Program-made: the position numbers and the translations under genes | Shown: piece after piece, positions 1 to 9,559 of the stretch | How the letters are laid out: every line of letters starts with the position of its first letter | Position numbering within the stretch: position 1 is the stretch's first letter | Notes under the pieces: generated by a model | What the model was told of the DNA's origin: nothing | Seen by the model: only the letters and a program-made list of their open reading frames with translations | The model's database searches: none | Assembly (NCBI GenBank): GCA_965233855.1 | Contig: OZ247586.1 | Coordinates: forward strand, 992,001-1,056,000 | Length of the DNA stretch: 64,000 nt | Direction: 5' to 3' | DNA from: Megaera_A sp965233855 | GTDB lineage: Bacteria > Pseudomonadota > Alphaproteobacteria > Rickettsiales > Rickettsiaceae

Positions 1-408
1 CGAGTAGAAGTCAGGAAAACTATATCATGGTTTAATGATAAATTTTACCGTGAGGTTAGTAAAATTCTTGTTGATGAAAAGATGATTAGGTTGCTTATGC
101 GCGTAGGTGGTCCAAGGAGTGCATTTATTAGAGCAGCAAAGTCAAATTTAAATCAGCATCTTAAATTACTGAGCGCAAATCTTGAGAAAAAATCCTATAT
201 CTCTTTAGAGAAAATTTCTTGTGCTGATATAGTAGCAGCATCACATATTTCAACAGTAGATTATTTCGGTGAAATAAATTGGGATAGTTGGGGAGTGATT
301 AAAGAATGGTACTCAATTATAAAATCAAGGCCAGCATTTCAGACAATATTGCAAGATAGAGTCGCTGGTTTTGCCCCGCCGCAACATTATTCAGATTTGG
401 ATTTTTAG
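1..408 (+). CDS. Glutathione S-transferase-like protein, C-terminal part (5' end outside window)
   Basis: The reading frame is open from base 1 to the stop at 406-408, so the start lies upstream of the window. The 135 visible residues look like the all-helical C-terminal domain of alphaproteobacterial glutathione S-transferases. There is an aromatic-rich stretch near the beginning (WFNDKFYREV), a CADIVAASHISTVDYFGE helix resembling the conserved ADI-A motif of the fold, and a closing W-x5-W(Y)-x-I-I-K-S-RP-x-F pattern followed by a PP-HY-x-DLDF tail. The thioredoxin-like glutathione-binding half is not visible, so substrate and catalytic residue cannot be judged. A cytosolic detoxification or redox role is inferred from the family only. 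Confidence 0.6.
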   Translation, partial: RVEVRKTISWFNDKFYREVSKILVDEKMIRLLMRVGGPRSAFIRAAKSNLNQHLKLLSANLEKKSYISLEKISCADIVAASHISTVDYFGEINWDSWGVIKEWYSIIKSRPAFQTILQDRVAGFAPPQHYSDLDF

Positions 409-723
409 ATGCGTGTAAGTTTTACGAAAGAGTTATCTAGAATCTCTTTTGCTTAAATTATTATTACTTATAGTCTACAGAAGAAAGTATTGGAAATGGA
501 ACTTTAAGGCTAATTTTAGCAATTTGAAGTTTGTATTTAATAATCATTTTTACTTATCAGGTTTTTATTTCTCTTAAATATTGTCATAAGATATATTAAT
601 TGAAAGTAACCTTTATAAGGTATATTAACAGAAAGTAACTTGTATTTTAATTAATTAAAATATAAAGTGTGGGAGGGTAATTAATGTAAAGGGAAAAATT
701 TATGGCTAAAAGTAGTTGCGTAG
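409..723. other. Intergenic stretch without a supported gene
   Basis: There is no convincing gene between the GST-like gene and insertion sequence copy A. An ATG at 409 directly after the GST stop opens only 15 codons before TAA, possibly the truncated start of a former downstream gene. A near-direct repeat containing GAAAGTAAC occurs at about 593-610 and 620-639. The rest is AT-rich with no clear terminator. Confidence 0.4.
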
Positions 724-2398
724 CAGCGATTCGAAATATGGAATAAAATCAGTGTTATAAAAATATTATCGGCTTTGTAGCAAATTATCAGATTATATTT
801 GCTTTATTTTTATCAAAAAGATGGTGATAATTACCAGATTTGCTAGTAGAAAACATCACAAAATAACATTTTCACAAAAATGATGCACCACAACGGTTAT
901 CAATAGCAAGTCTATTGATAAATACAGCTAGTAATCAATAAAACAATGCCTAAGTTGGTGGTGGTTCATAATCCATTTCTCCAATCAAAAATTCCCATAA
1001 TGCTTCTAAGCTGCTAAAATACAACCTGTTAACAAACGCTCCGACTTGATGCCATAATGAAGCTAAACGGCTATATTTTAATCTGAGTTTTTGGAATAAA
1101 CTATCAGTTAATTGATGAATTTGATGCATCAAAAATGATAATAATGTAAAGTTATAGAAGTTATAACATGAATTGTTTTTACCGTGACCATAATTATGTT
1201 CAATGTTATATCCATGATTTTTTAAACTATTGAAGCACTCATTTTCTATTTTCCAACGTGCTCTTGCAGCATCTAAAATAATTTTTGCATTCTTATTTGT
1301 GATTTCTAAATCAGTTATCCATTTGCCAAAATACTGCACTTTTTTTGTGCCGTTTTTCTGAGGAACTAGCTCCCATGCAGCTATATAATTTGTTCTTTGT
1401 TTGGTGCCACTAAAGAGTTCAATATCATTAACCCACTCTATGACAAGTTCATTATTTCTTCGGCTAGTGGTATAAACTTTAGATTTATCTATAGAGGTTA
1501 GATTATTCATCAATGTCTTATGTTGTTTGGGTTTTGCACGAAAAATGTAGTTTGCATTATGGGAATGTATCTTCTCAATTACTGGTGTTGTTGCATATAA
1601 TCCATCGGCATTGATAATAATGCCTAACTTATCGTGATCCTTTCTAAACTTATCTATAAATCTATAAAAAGCATTTACTTCACTATCTTCTTTTTTTGCT
1701 CCATCTTGTATGCAAATATCTTCTGGCATCACTGGTATGACCTGACGTAAGCCGTCTTTAACAATTGCCGCTTGTAATGCTTGATGGCAGTGATATGAGT
1801 TTTTGACAGTACCACGTGTTAAGCATTTTTTACAACTAATTTCCTTAGAGCTAAAATATTGCGTACCATCTACATTCAATAAATACTTCCCTGGTAATGT
1901 TTGATATTGTTCAAGGTGTTTGCCTCTTTGTAATTTATTAAATAATTCTTTAAATATTGGTCTAAATGCTACTTCTGGATTTACAGAATCTATAATATTA
2001 CGCATTCCATTGTCTGTAGGAAGATCATTAACATTAAACATGCTTTTGAGGTTATTTTTTTGGTGATGATTCTGCATTTTGCGTTGAAATTATAATAACG
2101 ATTGGGATTGAAAATACATGCAAGCAAGACCTGATAGCATCACATCCTTTATCTTATGAGTACTGTTTGGCGCTCTATTGTCTGAAATTAATCCAAATTT
2201 GTTAGAAATTAACTCTAACAATGCACTTACACTTAGGTGTTTTTTAGAATGCATACGACTGTACCAATCTTTATTAAATATACTGGTATTATTCTAAAGA
2301 TTTATATGCATTTTACTATTTTTTTCTTTTTGCTCTACGAAATACGTTTTTTCAATGCGTTATGATGCAACGGTTCTAGCTCATATTTCGAATCGCTG
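724..2398 (-). mobile_element. Insertion sequence copy A (DDE family, 17-bp terminal inverted repeats)
   Basis: The element is 1675 bp and bounded by perfect 17-bp inverted repeats starting CAGCGATTCGAAATATG. It carries one transposase gene on the minus strand. The same element occurs twice more in the window (35370-38021 and 41218-44379, both with nested insertions) and twice as a roughly 390-bp right-end fragment. No target duplication is evident at this copy: the left flank ends GCGTAG and the right flank begins TATACA. The right end lies inside the L,D-transpeptidase gene. The transposase has D-D-E type motifs of the IS4-like superfamily; the exact ISfinder group was not assigned. Confidence 0.93.
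950..2254 (-). pseudogene. DDE transposase of IS copy A, interrupted by an in-frame ochre codon
   Basis: The full-length gene would start at the ATG at 2254 (MHSKKHLSVSALLESI) and run to 950, about 434 codons. In this copy the codon at 2090-2092 is TAA, where the 38022-38410 fragment and the 41218 copy read GAA, so the protein is cut after about 54 residues. A 375-codon frame reopens at an ATG at 2077. Candidate catalytic residues are D in LLNVDGTQYF, D in INADGLYA and E in RWKIENECFNSLK, with a zinc-like C-x2-C (SCKKC) between the first two. The restart product would retain all three acidic residues but lack the N-terminal region that probably binds the ends. Activity is doubtful. Confidence 0.85.
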
Positions 2399-2800
2399 TA
2401 TACACCCCAGACTAGAAGTTTTTTTTGACTTATAAAGGCGCTTACCTTCTTCTACTAAAACATGATTCTTTTCAAGCAAACTATGAAATGAAATATAGTT
2501 GTTAAATCTTGTTATATAATAATAGCTAATTTTTGAACCATCTTCTTCAACCCATGAAGCTTTTTCTTTTTTAGAATGAGTTGTGAATTCTCCAACTGGA
2601 GTAGAGCCAAATTTGACTCCTGTTGAACAAGGAATTTGCTTTATTAAAACATCTTCATGAAAAACATCTATCACCTGATTTTTCAAAGAAACTTTTAAAC
2701 TATAATTATCCTTAGCATTCGCTGAGCAATGTACAAAAATTACAATCAATAAACAAATAAATTGCCTAAAATTTTCATATTTTATAGATATAATTAAAAA
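2396..2800 (-). pseudogene. L,D-transpeptidase (YkuD-like), 3' end cut by IS copy A
   Basis: An open frame with a hydrophobic N-terminal segment (FICLLIVIFVHCSANA) reads like a signal peptide followed by a YkuD-type domain: SLKVSLKNQVIDVF, a GVKFGSTPVGEFTTHSKK strand pair, FHSLL, and the catalytic SLGC motif at the very end (family consensus S-x-GC-x-R). The insertion sequence starts immediately after Gly-Cys-Ile, replacing the expected Arg and the rest of the domain with IS-encoded residues and a stop at about 2381. The start is uncertain: no ATG lies in frame, and TTG at 2749 or ATT/ATA further up are the options. The enzyme would form or edit 3-3 peptidoglycan crosslinks in the periplasm. 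It lies just downstream of engB and is probably inactive. Confidence 0.6.
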
Positions 2801-3412
2801 CTAAAATTGCAACATGCTATATTGCAACTCCTTCATACCAATCCCATTCTTGCTGCTTGTTGCTATCACATTACAGTCATCATGCCCTAGAGCAGCCAAT
2901 CGACTTTTAATATCTGCAAGATAAGCCTCATTTACTTTTTCTTTATCCGCCTTTGTAAGCAAAATTTGAAATTTCTTACTAAAATCGTGCAACATATTCA
3001 TCATTTCTATATCATTATCCTTTATGCCACGACGCGCATCTATCAATAAATTAACTAACGACAAATGTTCACTCGCTTCAAGATAATAGTTCATCAATCT
3101 ATTCCAGTCTGCTTTTTGCACTTTAGAGACCTTAGCAAAACCATAACCTGGAAGATCAGCAAGCAATATTTTATTAGCAATAGAAAAAAAGTTAATTTGC
3201 TGCGTACGACCAGGAGTATGGGAAACTCTGGCCAAATTTTTACGCTTACATATAGAGTTTATAAGACTAGATTTACCAACATTAGACTTACCAATGAAGG
3301 CTATCTGCGGCAAATATAATTTAGGGAACTGATCAGCTCTTGCAACCCCCGCAATAAACTGAGCTTCCTGTCTAAATATCTTAATTCCTAAATCAGCTGT
3401 CATTTTTATCAA
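2801..3412 (-). CDS. engB: Ribosome biogenesis GTPase EngB (YihA/YsxC)
   Basis: The 203-residue product has the full set of G motifs in order: P-loop GKSNVGKSSL near residue 42, a TPGRTQ switch, DLPGYG, TKADK and ATSSKNG. Length and order match the EngB/YihA family of small GTPases, which bind GTP and assist late 50S subunit assembly in the cytosol. The start overlaps the 3' end of yidC by 20 bases (ATG at 3412) or 11 bases (ATG at 3403, giving MTADLG). The overlap indicates translational coupling in a yidC-engB unit. The truncated L,D-transpeptidase follows on the same strand. Confidence 0.95.
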   Translation of the reverse strand: MIKMTADLGIKIFRQEAQFIAGVARADQFPKLYLPQIAFIGKSNVGKSSLINSICKRKNLARVSHTPGRTQQINFFSIANKILLADLPGYGFAKVSKVQKADWNRLMNYYLEASEHLSLVNLLIDARRGIKDNDIEMMNMLHDFSKKFQILLTKADKEKVNEAYLADIKSRLAALGHDDCNVIATSSKNGIGMKELQYSMLQF

Positions 3413-5093
3413 GCTTATTAATATATGATTGTTGAACTATAGAAAGTAGATTATTCCATGACCAGTAGATAAGTAATCCAGCAGGAAATCCGCTAAACAT
3501 AAATAAGAACATAAGTGGCATAAACTTCATCACTTGCGCCTGAACAACGTCAGCTGGTTGTGGGCTCATTCTTTGCTGTAAGAACATACTAGCTGCCATA
3601 ATCAACGGCCAAACTCCTATCATCAGGAAGCTTGGAGGGGTAAATGGAAGCAAGCCAAACAAATTAAACATAGTTGTTGGATCTGGAGCAGATAAATCCT
3701 TAATCCATCCGAAAAATGGAGCATGCCTCATTTCAATAGTTACGTATAATACCTTATATATAGAAAAGAATACAGGTATCTGCACTAATAACGGCAAGCA
3801 ACCAGAAACCGGATTCACTTTTTCTTTTTTATATAGTTGCATCACTTCTTGATTCAACCTAGCTTTATCATCAGCATATAATTCTTTTAGCCTTTCCATT
3901 TGTGGCTGAAGCTTTTTCATTCTCTTCATAGAACGATAAGATTTGTTTGCCAATGTAAACATGAGTAACTTAATCAAGACCGTTACAATCATTATACTAA
4001 TACCAAAATTCCCTACATATTTGTAGAAGAAATTCATGGCGTTAAAAATTGGCTTTGTCAAAATATAGAACCAACCAAAATCTATTGCTCTATCAAATAA
4101 TTTTATATTATATTCTTTTTCATACTTATCTAGTAAAGCAACTTTTTTAGCACCAGCAAATAAATGATGTGTTAACTCGTAGCTTCCGCCAGATTCAATC
4201 AATTTAGATGATGAAATAAAATCTGCTTGAAACTTATCCCGACCAGCTTTTAATGCATAATTATAATTCGCACTATACTGTTCAGAACCATCTGGAATAA
4301 AAGCAGCCAACCAATATTTATCAGTTATCCCAAACCAATTTAATTCACCACTAGAGAAGCTTTCCTTCTTATTATCTTTTATTTTTTCATATGAAAACTC
4401 TTGAAGTTCTCCAGCAACAGCTCCAATCATCCCTTGATGCAAAATATTGACCATATTATCTGGCTTTTCTTCATAATCTCTATTAATCAAACCATAATAT
4501 TGAGTAGATATAGGCCTACCAGATTTATTATATGTCGCTTGCTTAATAGTAAACATATAATTATCATCTAACGATATTGCTACTTTAAATAAAACATTTT
4601 CCGGACTTTTCCACGAAAGATTTACAACTCCGCCAGCAACAAGTTCAGGCTTATCCGCTTGCCAAATAGTTGATGAACTCGGATACGTAATGGATTTGTC
4701 CGAACTCCACCAGCCAATTTCAGCAAAATACCCTTGATCAGAATTTGACGGAGAAAACAACTCAACCGGAGGACTATTATCATCAAGCTCCTGGCGGTAG
4801 TTGCGCAAAGTCAAATCATCAAACCTCAAACCTTTTAGTGAAATAGAACCGGATAGCACATCAGTTTTAATTAATATCCTCTCAACAGAAGCAATAGCTT
4901 CTTCTCTGCCCAAAACTTCGATTTCTGTATTCTGCTTAGACCTTGCTTTAATAGTATTGACTGTCTGATTATACTGTTTAGTTTGCTCAGCAAGTTTTTC
5001 TAACCTTGGTTTTTCAAAGAAATGCTGCCAACCAAAAATAATCACTACTGATAAAACTATGGCTGTAATTAAATTGATAATACTATGATTCAT
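3393..5093 (-). CDS. yidC: Membrane protein insertase YidC
   Basis: The 566-residue protein has the layout of Gram-negative YidC: an N-terminal transmembrane helix (residues about 6-24), a large periplasmic domain up to about residue 340, and a conserved C-terminal five-helix insertase core (FGISIMIVTVLIKLLMFTLA, then the charged MKKLQPQMERLKELYADDKA coiled-coil loop, CLPLLVQIPVFFSIYKVL, and a final FPAGLLIYWSWNN helix). It inserts and folds inner-membrane proteins, alone or with SecYEG. It is the first gene of a minus-strand unit with engB, with which its stop overlaps. The upstream spacer is shared divergently with mnmA. Confidence 0.97.
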   Translation of the reverse strand: MNHSIINLITAIVLSVVIIFGWQHFFEKPRLEKLAEQTKQYNQTVNTIKARSKQNTEIEVLGREEAIASVERILIKTDVLSGSISLKGLRFDDLTLRNYRQELDDNSPPVELFSPSNSDQGYFAEIGWWSSDKSITYPSSSTIWQADKPELVAGGVVNLSWKSPENVLFKVAISLDDNYMFTIKQATYNKSGRPISTQYYGLINRDYEEKPDNMVNILHQGMIGAVAGELQEFSYEKIKDNKKESFSSGELNWFGITDKYWLAAFIPDGSEQYSANYNYALKAGRDKFQADFISSSKLIESGGSYELTHHLFAGAKKVALLDKYEKEYNIKLFDRAIDFGWFYILTKPIFNAMNFFYKYVGNFGISIMIVTVLIKLLMFTLANKSYRSMKRMKKLQPQMERLKELYADDKARLNQEVMQLYKKEKVNPVSGCLPLLVQIPVFFSIYKVLYVTIEMRHAPFFGWIKDLSAPDPTTMFNLFGLLPFTPPSFLMIGVWPLIMAASMFLQQRMSPQPADVVQAQVMKFMPLMFLFMFSGFPAGLLIYWSWNNLLSIVQQSYINKLDKNDS

Positions 5094-5281
5094 AAGAGAT
5101 ATTTTATTTATATATGCTGAACTTTTATATTATTTAATAAAAATAATCAAGAAATTTGAATAATTATGTATAGCTTTAACTGATGATAAGGAGCAAAACC
5201 TATGCTAATAATAGAATGAAGAGCAACAACATAGTATTTAAAAATGAGAATTAGTATTAGTTGTTAAAAAATGAAAATAAC

Positions 5282-5310
5282 TTGCATTTCTTGCCAAATT
5301 TTAATATAAT
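5282..5310 (+). promoter_or_regulatory. Sigma70-type promoter for mnmA
   Basis: TTGCAT (5282-5287) and a perfect TATAAT (5305-5310) are separated by 17 bases and end 32 bases before the mnmA ATG. It is close to the housekeeping consensus in an otherwise unremarkable divergent spacer. Confidence 0.65.
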
Positions 5311-5342
5311 TCGGCGTCTTTATCTATATTTATTTTTAACTC

Positions 5343-6428
5343 ATGGCATTTGATAAAAAAACTATAGTAGTCGCAATGTCCGGCGGGGTTGATAGCTCTG
5401 TTGTTGCAGCTATGCTTCACAAAGAAGGTCATAATGTAATTGGTATTACTCTTCAATTATATGATTATGGCATGGCTCTACAAAAAAAAGGCGCATGTTG
5501 TGCTGGGCAAGATATATATGATGCTAAAATGGTGGCCGATAGCTTAGGCTTTCCACATTATATTTTTGACTATGAAAGTAAATTTAAACAAGAAGTCATT
5601 GATGATTTTGCTGATAGTTACATAAGAGGCGAAACGCCCTTACCATGCGTCAGATGCAACCAATCAGTAAAATTCAAAGATTTACTAAAAGCCGCAAAAG
5701 AACTAAATGCAGATGCGCTTGCTACAGGACATTATGTTCAAAAAATTAATAATAACGGTCTTAATGAGCTGCATCAAGGAAAAAGTCTTACAAAAGATCA
5801 AAGCTATTTTTTATTCTCAACAACACAAGAACAACTAGACTATCTGATGTTTCCCTTAGGTGGGTATAATAAAGATGAAACTAGAGCTCTTGCACAAGAA
5901 TTTAACCTAGAAGTAGCAGACAAACCCGATAGCCAAGATATTTGTTTTGTACCAAATGGTAATTACAGGGACGTTATCAACAAAGTTCGGCCAAATGCAA
6001 GCAAACCTGGGCGTTTTATTCATGTTGACGGCTTTGATTTAGGAGAACATAAAGGAATAATAAACTATACGATTGGTCAAAGAAAAGGCCTTGGAATAGC
6101 TTATGGAGACCCTATATATGTGATTAAAATTGACCCAGAGACAAATACAGTCTATGTTGGACCTGAATCTGAATTAGTTAAAACGCAATTCTTACTAAAA
6201 GATATAAACTGGCTTGCTGGAGACATTTCTCCAAAAGATTTAGAAATTTTAGTAAAAATCAGATCAACAACTCCGGGAGTCAGAGCAATAATAAACTCTA
6301 CAGATGATAAACACATTAAAGTCACCCTCTTGGAAGTAGAAAAAGCAATTACTCCTGGTCAAGCATGCGTATTCTACGATGGATCTCGTGTTTTAGGTGG
6401 TGGATGGATAACTAGAGAAATCGAATAA
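5343..6428 (+). CDS. mnmA: tRNA-specific 2-thiouridylase MnmA
   Basis: The 361-residue product has the PP-loop AMSGGVDSSVVAAML near the start, the catalytic Cys in PLPCVRCNQSVKF at about residue 102, the ATGHY and KDQSYFLF motifs, and the second catalytic Cys in SQDICFVPNG. A C-terminal barrel with NYTIGQRKGLGI follows. MnmA uses ATP and a persulfide relay to thiolate U34 of tRNA-Lys, -Glu and -Gln. The gene is read from its own promoter and lies 14 bases upstream of an amino-acid permease gene, probably as one transcript. Confidence 0.96.
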   Translation: MAFDKKTIVVAMSGGVDSSVVAAMLHKEGHNVIGITLQLYDYGMALQKKGACCAGQDIYDAKMVADSLGFPHYIFDYESKFKQEVIDDFADSYIRGETPLPCVRCNQSVKFKDLLKAAKELNADALATGHYVQKINNNGLNELHQGKSLTKDQSYFLFSTTQEQLDYLMFPLGGYNKDETRALAQEFNLEVADKPDSQDICFVPNGNYRDVINKVRPNASKPGRFIHVDGFDLGEHKGIINYTIGQRKGLGIAYGDPIYVIKIDPETNTVYVGPESELVKTQFLLKDINWLAGDISPKDLEILVKIRSTTPGVRAIINSTDDKHIKVTLLEVEKAITPGQACVFYDGSRVLGGGWITREIE

Positions 6429-6442
6429 AAAGGTAAACTCAA

Positions 6443-7849
6443 ATGGACTTTCTGAAAAAGAAAAGTTTCGAATCAGTAAAATCAGCAGGTAGTACAAGCG
6501 GCTTAGACCGTACATTAACAGCATTAGATCTCATCCTTCTTGGCCTTGGTGGTATAGTTGGAACTGGTGTATTTGCACTCACTGGACTTGTTGCATCACA
6601 ATATGCTGGTCCTGCTGTAACTCTTTCTTATGCAATAGCAGGATTTACATGTATCTTTGTTGCCCTTGTATATACAGAGCTTGCAACTATGCTTCCTACT
6701 TCTGGAAGTATATATACATACTCTTATGTCGCATTTGGAGAAGTTTTTGCTTGGTTAGTGGGTAGCCTCGTTATTGTTGAACTAGGATTTGCCGCTTCTG
6801 CAGTGGCTGGCAGTTGGTCAGCTTATGTACAAGGAATACTAAAATCCGCTGGAATGGCTCTACCACTAGCTCTCTTAAAAACACCATTTGAAGGTGGAAT
6901 AATTAACTTACCCGCTTTAATAATCGTATCTTTTGTAGGATTCATGCTTTACCGTGGAACAAAGGAAAGTAAAAAACTCAACAATATACTAGTGTTTATA
7001 AAAATGCTTGCTATCTTTGTGTTCATCTTCTTTGCAGCGCCACATTTTGATGCTACTAATTGGGATAACTTCATGCCAAATGGTATTGATGATGTACTGT
7101 ATGGTTCTTCTATCTTGTTCTTTGCCTTTACTGGTTTTGGAACGCTTGCAAGCGCAGCAGAAGAGTGTAAAAACCCTAAAAAAGACCTGACAATAGGTAT
7201 CATTGGCTCTTTATTATTGGCAACGGTAGTATATATCATAGTGGCTGGAATATTAACAGGAATAGTACCCTTCTATGAACTAAACAATGCACAACCTCTT
7301 GCATATGCCTTAAGAGAAAATGGTAGTAGTATCGGCTCAACACTCGTTGCAACTGGAGCAGTAGCGGGAATGACAACTGTTATTATGGTTAATATTTATG
7401 GCCAATCTAGAATTTTCTATGTAATAGCGCGCGATGGACTACTCCCAAAACCATTAGCAAAACTACATCATAAATATGACAGCCCTTATGTAACAATTAT
7501 TACATTTTCAGCAATCATAGCTCTAATGGGAGCTTTAATACCTTATGGGTTCCTCGCACAACTATCTAGCATGGGCGCTTTAACAGATTATATGCTTGTC
7601 GGAGTAATTGTCGTATTATTTAGATTTAGATATCCAAATGTAGAAAGACCATTCAAATGCCCGGTAATTTTTGTAATTGCACCACTAGCATTGCTATCAT
7701 CATTCTACTTATTATTTAAACAGATTATAAGCAAAGATGGAACGATGTTAATGACCGGTAAAATCTTTATTATTTGGTTTGTAATAATGTTAGTATTATA
7801 CGTACTTAAGAGGTCTCTCACCAAAACAAGGCAAGAATTAACAGGATGA
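6443..7849 (+). CDS. APC-superfamily amino-acid permease (cationic amino-acid transporter type)
   Basis: The 468-residue, very hydrophobic protein has about 12 predicted helices. Its N-terminal signature GLDRTLTALDLILLGLGGIV with GTGVFALTG is typical of the YfnA/CAT branch of the amino acid-polyamine-organocation superfamily, followed by the conserved LATMLPTSGSIYTY segment. It likely imports or exchanges amino acids across the inner membrane; the substrate cannot be read from the sequence. A good AAGG ribosome binding site sits about 10 bases before the ATG. It follows mnmA closely. Confidence 0.88.
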   Translation: MDFLKKKSFESVKSAGSTSGLDRTLTALDLILLGLGGIVGTGVFALTGLVASQYAGPAVTLSYAIAGFTCIFVALVYTELATMLPTSGSIYTYSYVAFGEVFAWLVGSLVIVELGFAASAVAGSWSAYVQGILKSAGMALPLALLKTPFEGGIINLPALIIVSFVGFMLYRGTKESKKLNNILVFIKMLAIFVFIFFAAPHFDATNWDNFMPNGIDDVLYGSSILFFAFTGFGTLASAAEECKNPKKDLTIGIIGSLLLATVVYIIVAGILTGIVPFYELNNAQPLAYALRENGSSIGSTLVATGAVAGMTTVIMVNIYGQSRIFYVIARDGLLPKPLAKLHHKYDSPYVTIITFSAIIALMGALIPYGFLAQLSSMGALTDYMLVGVIVVLFRFRYPNVERPFKCPVIFVIAPLALLSSFYLLFKQIISKDGTMLMTGKIFIIWFVIMLVLYVLKRSLTKTRQELTG

Positions 7850-8218
7850 TTCTGATTTTTATTGTATAAACGTAGTTTGACAAATTTTATAATTATGTAT
7901 ATAGTCTCCCCCCAAGTTAAATAAATTAATAAAAAATAAATCAAAATGGAACGAAAACGAAAATAGATCTACTACTCAATCAATGAGCTTTGAAGTTTTT
8001 ATTTTTAAGTTATTCCTATTATTATGTTTATTTTTTATTTCTATAGCTTTGACTATATAAGTTTTAACAAATCACCCTCGAAAATCTGTAATTACAAATG
8101 TATTACTCTGAAAAAGCTAGACATAGTTCAAACTCTTAGATCTTTGATGGCTCGAAAACCGGAATTGCTTCATTTCTAACATTATATATAAATAAAAAAC
8201 ATAAATTGGTGAAAAACT
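7850..8218. other. Spacer between the two amino-acid transporters
   Basis: These 369 AT-rich bases show no open frame with coding character and no strong terminator hairpin. They presumably hold the promoter of the downstream symporter operon, but no box pair stands out. Confidence 0.35.
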
Positions 8219-9532
8219 ATGTCTATAATGGACTCAGCATTTAATATTATAAGATTCTTAGATGATTTCTATTGGAGCTATATCGGATGGGCTCTAATCA
8301 CTGGAGCAGGGATATATTTAACAATTCTATCGAAAGGTCTACAATTTAGAGCATTATTCAATTTCCGTTCAAATATTAAGGAAATCTACTCTGAAGGAAA
8401 CGATAAATCGAATGATGGTATTCATCCATTCAAACTCTATTTTGCCTCAGTTGGTGGGATGGTTGGACTAGGGAATATTGTATTTATTAGCACAGCTATT
8501 ATGATCGGTGGTCCTGGTAGTATTTTCTGGACTATTCTTGCATCACTCAGCGGCATGCTACTCAAATACTCAGAAATATATCTTGGTGTAAAATATAGAG
8601 TCCAAAACCCACAAGGTGGATTTAATGGAGGCCCTATGTATTTTTTACAGAAAGCCTTCAGACCGAAAATATTTGCATATATCTTTGCATTTCTTTTATG
8701 CTTATATGGTGTTGAGATATCTAACTTTCTAATCATTGTTGATAGATTAGAACATAGTTTTGAATTCAATAGATATATTATAATTATAGCCCTATTACTT
8801 GCTGTATTATATTCATCAATTGGTGGGATTAGCAGATTAGCAAACATTTGCACATTCATAATGCCTATTTTTATGATTGGATACATTATATTTTCTGTAT
8901 ATATCATTGCTTGTAATGCAAGTTTACTTCCTGAATTCTTCAAAACTGTTTTAGTATCAGCATTTACAGGACATGCTCAAGTGGGCGGCTTTCTTGGCAG
9001 CACTATGATATTATCTGCATATTTGGGAATCTCTAAAACCGTGTATTCAGGGGATATTGGAATTGGTTACGATTCAATTGTACAAAGCGAAACTAGAATA
9101 GTTAACCCTAAAAAACAAGCTACTCTTGCTGTTTATGCATTATTTACGGATACTTTAATTTGTATTTTGACTAATACAATGATCGGAGTAACAGGCGCTT
9201 GGCATAGCTTAAATCATCTGATTCCATCTGATGTTGTAGCTAGCTTATTATCAAACTATATACCTTATAGCGATCTATTCATGACTCTACTTCTATTTTT
9301 TGCTGGATTTACAACTATAATTGCCTATCTTGCAGCTGGTACAAAGTGCGCACAATTTATTAATCCCAAATATGGAAAAACAATATACTTGATGTATGCT
9401 ATTTTTGCATTTATATTCTTTTGTAATTTTTCGCAATTAAATGTTATGATCATCATGGGACTACTTAGTGGCTTATTGGTTCTTCTCAATGTTTGCGGAA
9501 TTTTGAGGCTTAGAAAAGATATAGAATTTTAA
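8219..9532 (+). CDS. Sodium:alanine symporter family (AGCS) amino-acid carrier
   Basis: The 437-residue membrane protein has about 10 helices. It shows AGCS family signatures: GVGMVGLGNI-like VGGMVGLGNIVFISTAI, PGSIFWTILASLSGMLLKYSE, NPQGGFNGGPMYFL, and GDIGIGYDSIVQSET in the second half. AGCS proteins import alanine or glycine with sodium. This gene starts a run of closely spaced plus-strand genes that continues to the purC-like gene, with only 27 bases before the next one. Confidence 0.88.
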   Translation: MSIMDSAFNIIRFLDDFYWSYIGWALITGAGIYLTILSKGLQFRALFNFRSNIKEIYSEGNDKSNDGIHPFKLYFASVGGMVGLGNIVFISTAIMIGGPGSIFWTILASLSGMLLKYSEIYLGVKYRVQNPQGGFNGGPMYFLQKAFRPKIFAYIFAFLLCLYGVEISNFLIIVDRLEHSFEFNRYIIIIALLLAVLYSSIGGISRLANICTFIMPIFMIGYIIFSVYIIACNASLLPEFFKTVLVSAFTGHAQVGGFLGSTMILSAYLGISKTVYSGDIGIGYDSIVQSETRIVNPKKQATLAVYALFTDTLICILTNTMIGVTGAWHSLNHLIPSDVVASLLSNYIPYSDLFMTLLLFFAGFTTIIAYLAAGTKCAQFINPKYGKTIYLMYAIFAFIFFCNFSQLNVMIIMGLLSGLLVLLNVCGILRLRKDIEF

Positions 9533-9559
9533 AAAATAATATAAAAGGGTTGATTATTC

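Noticed and set aside
724..2398. Target-site duplication for the DDE insertion sequence
   Set aside because: Flanks of copy A and of units B and D were compared, also allowing for inversion of the middle segment; no matching direct repeat of more than 2-3 bases was found.
3065..3319. 84-codon plus-strand open frame inside engB
   Set aside because: Complete overlap with the conserved engB coding strand; shadow frame.
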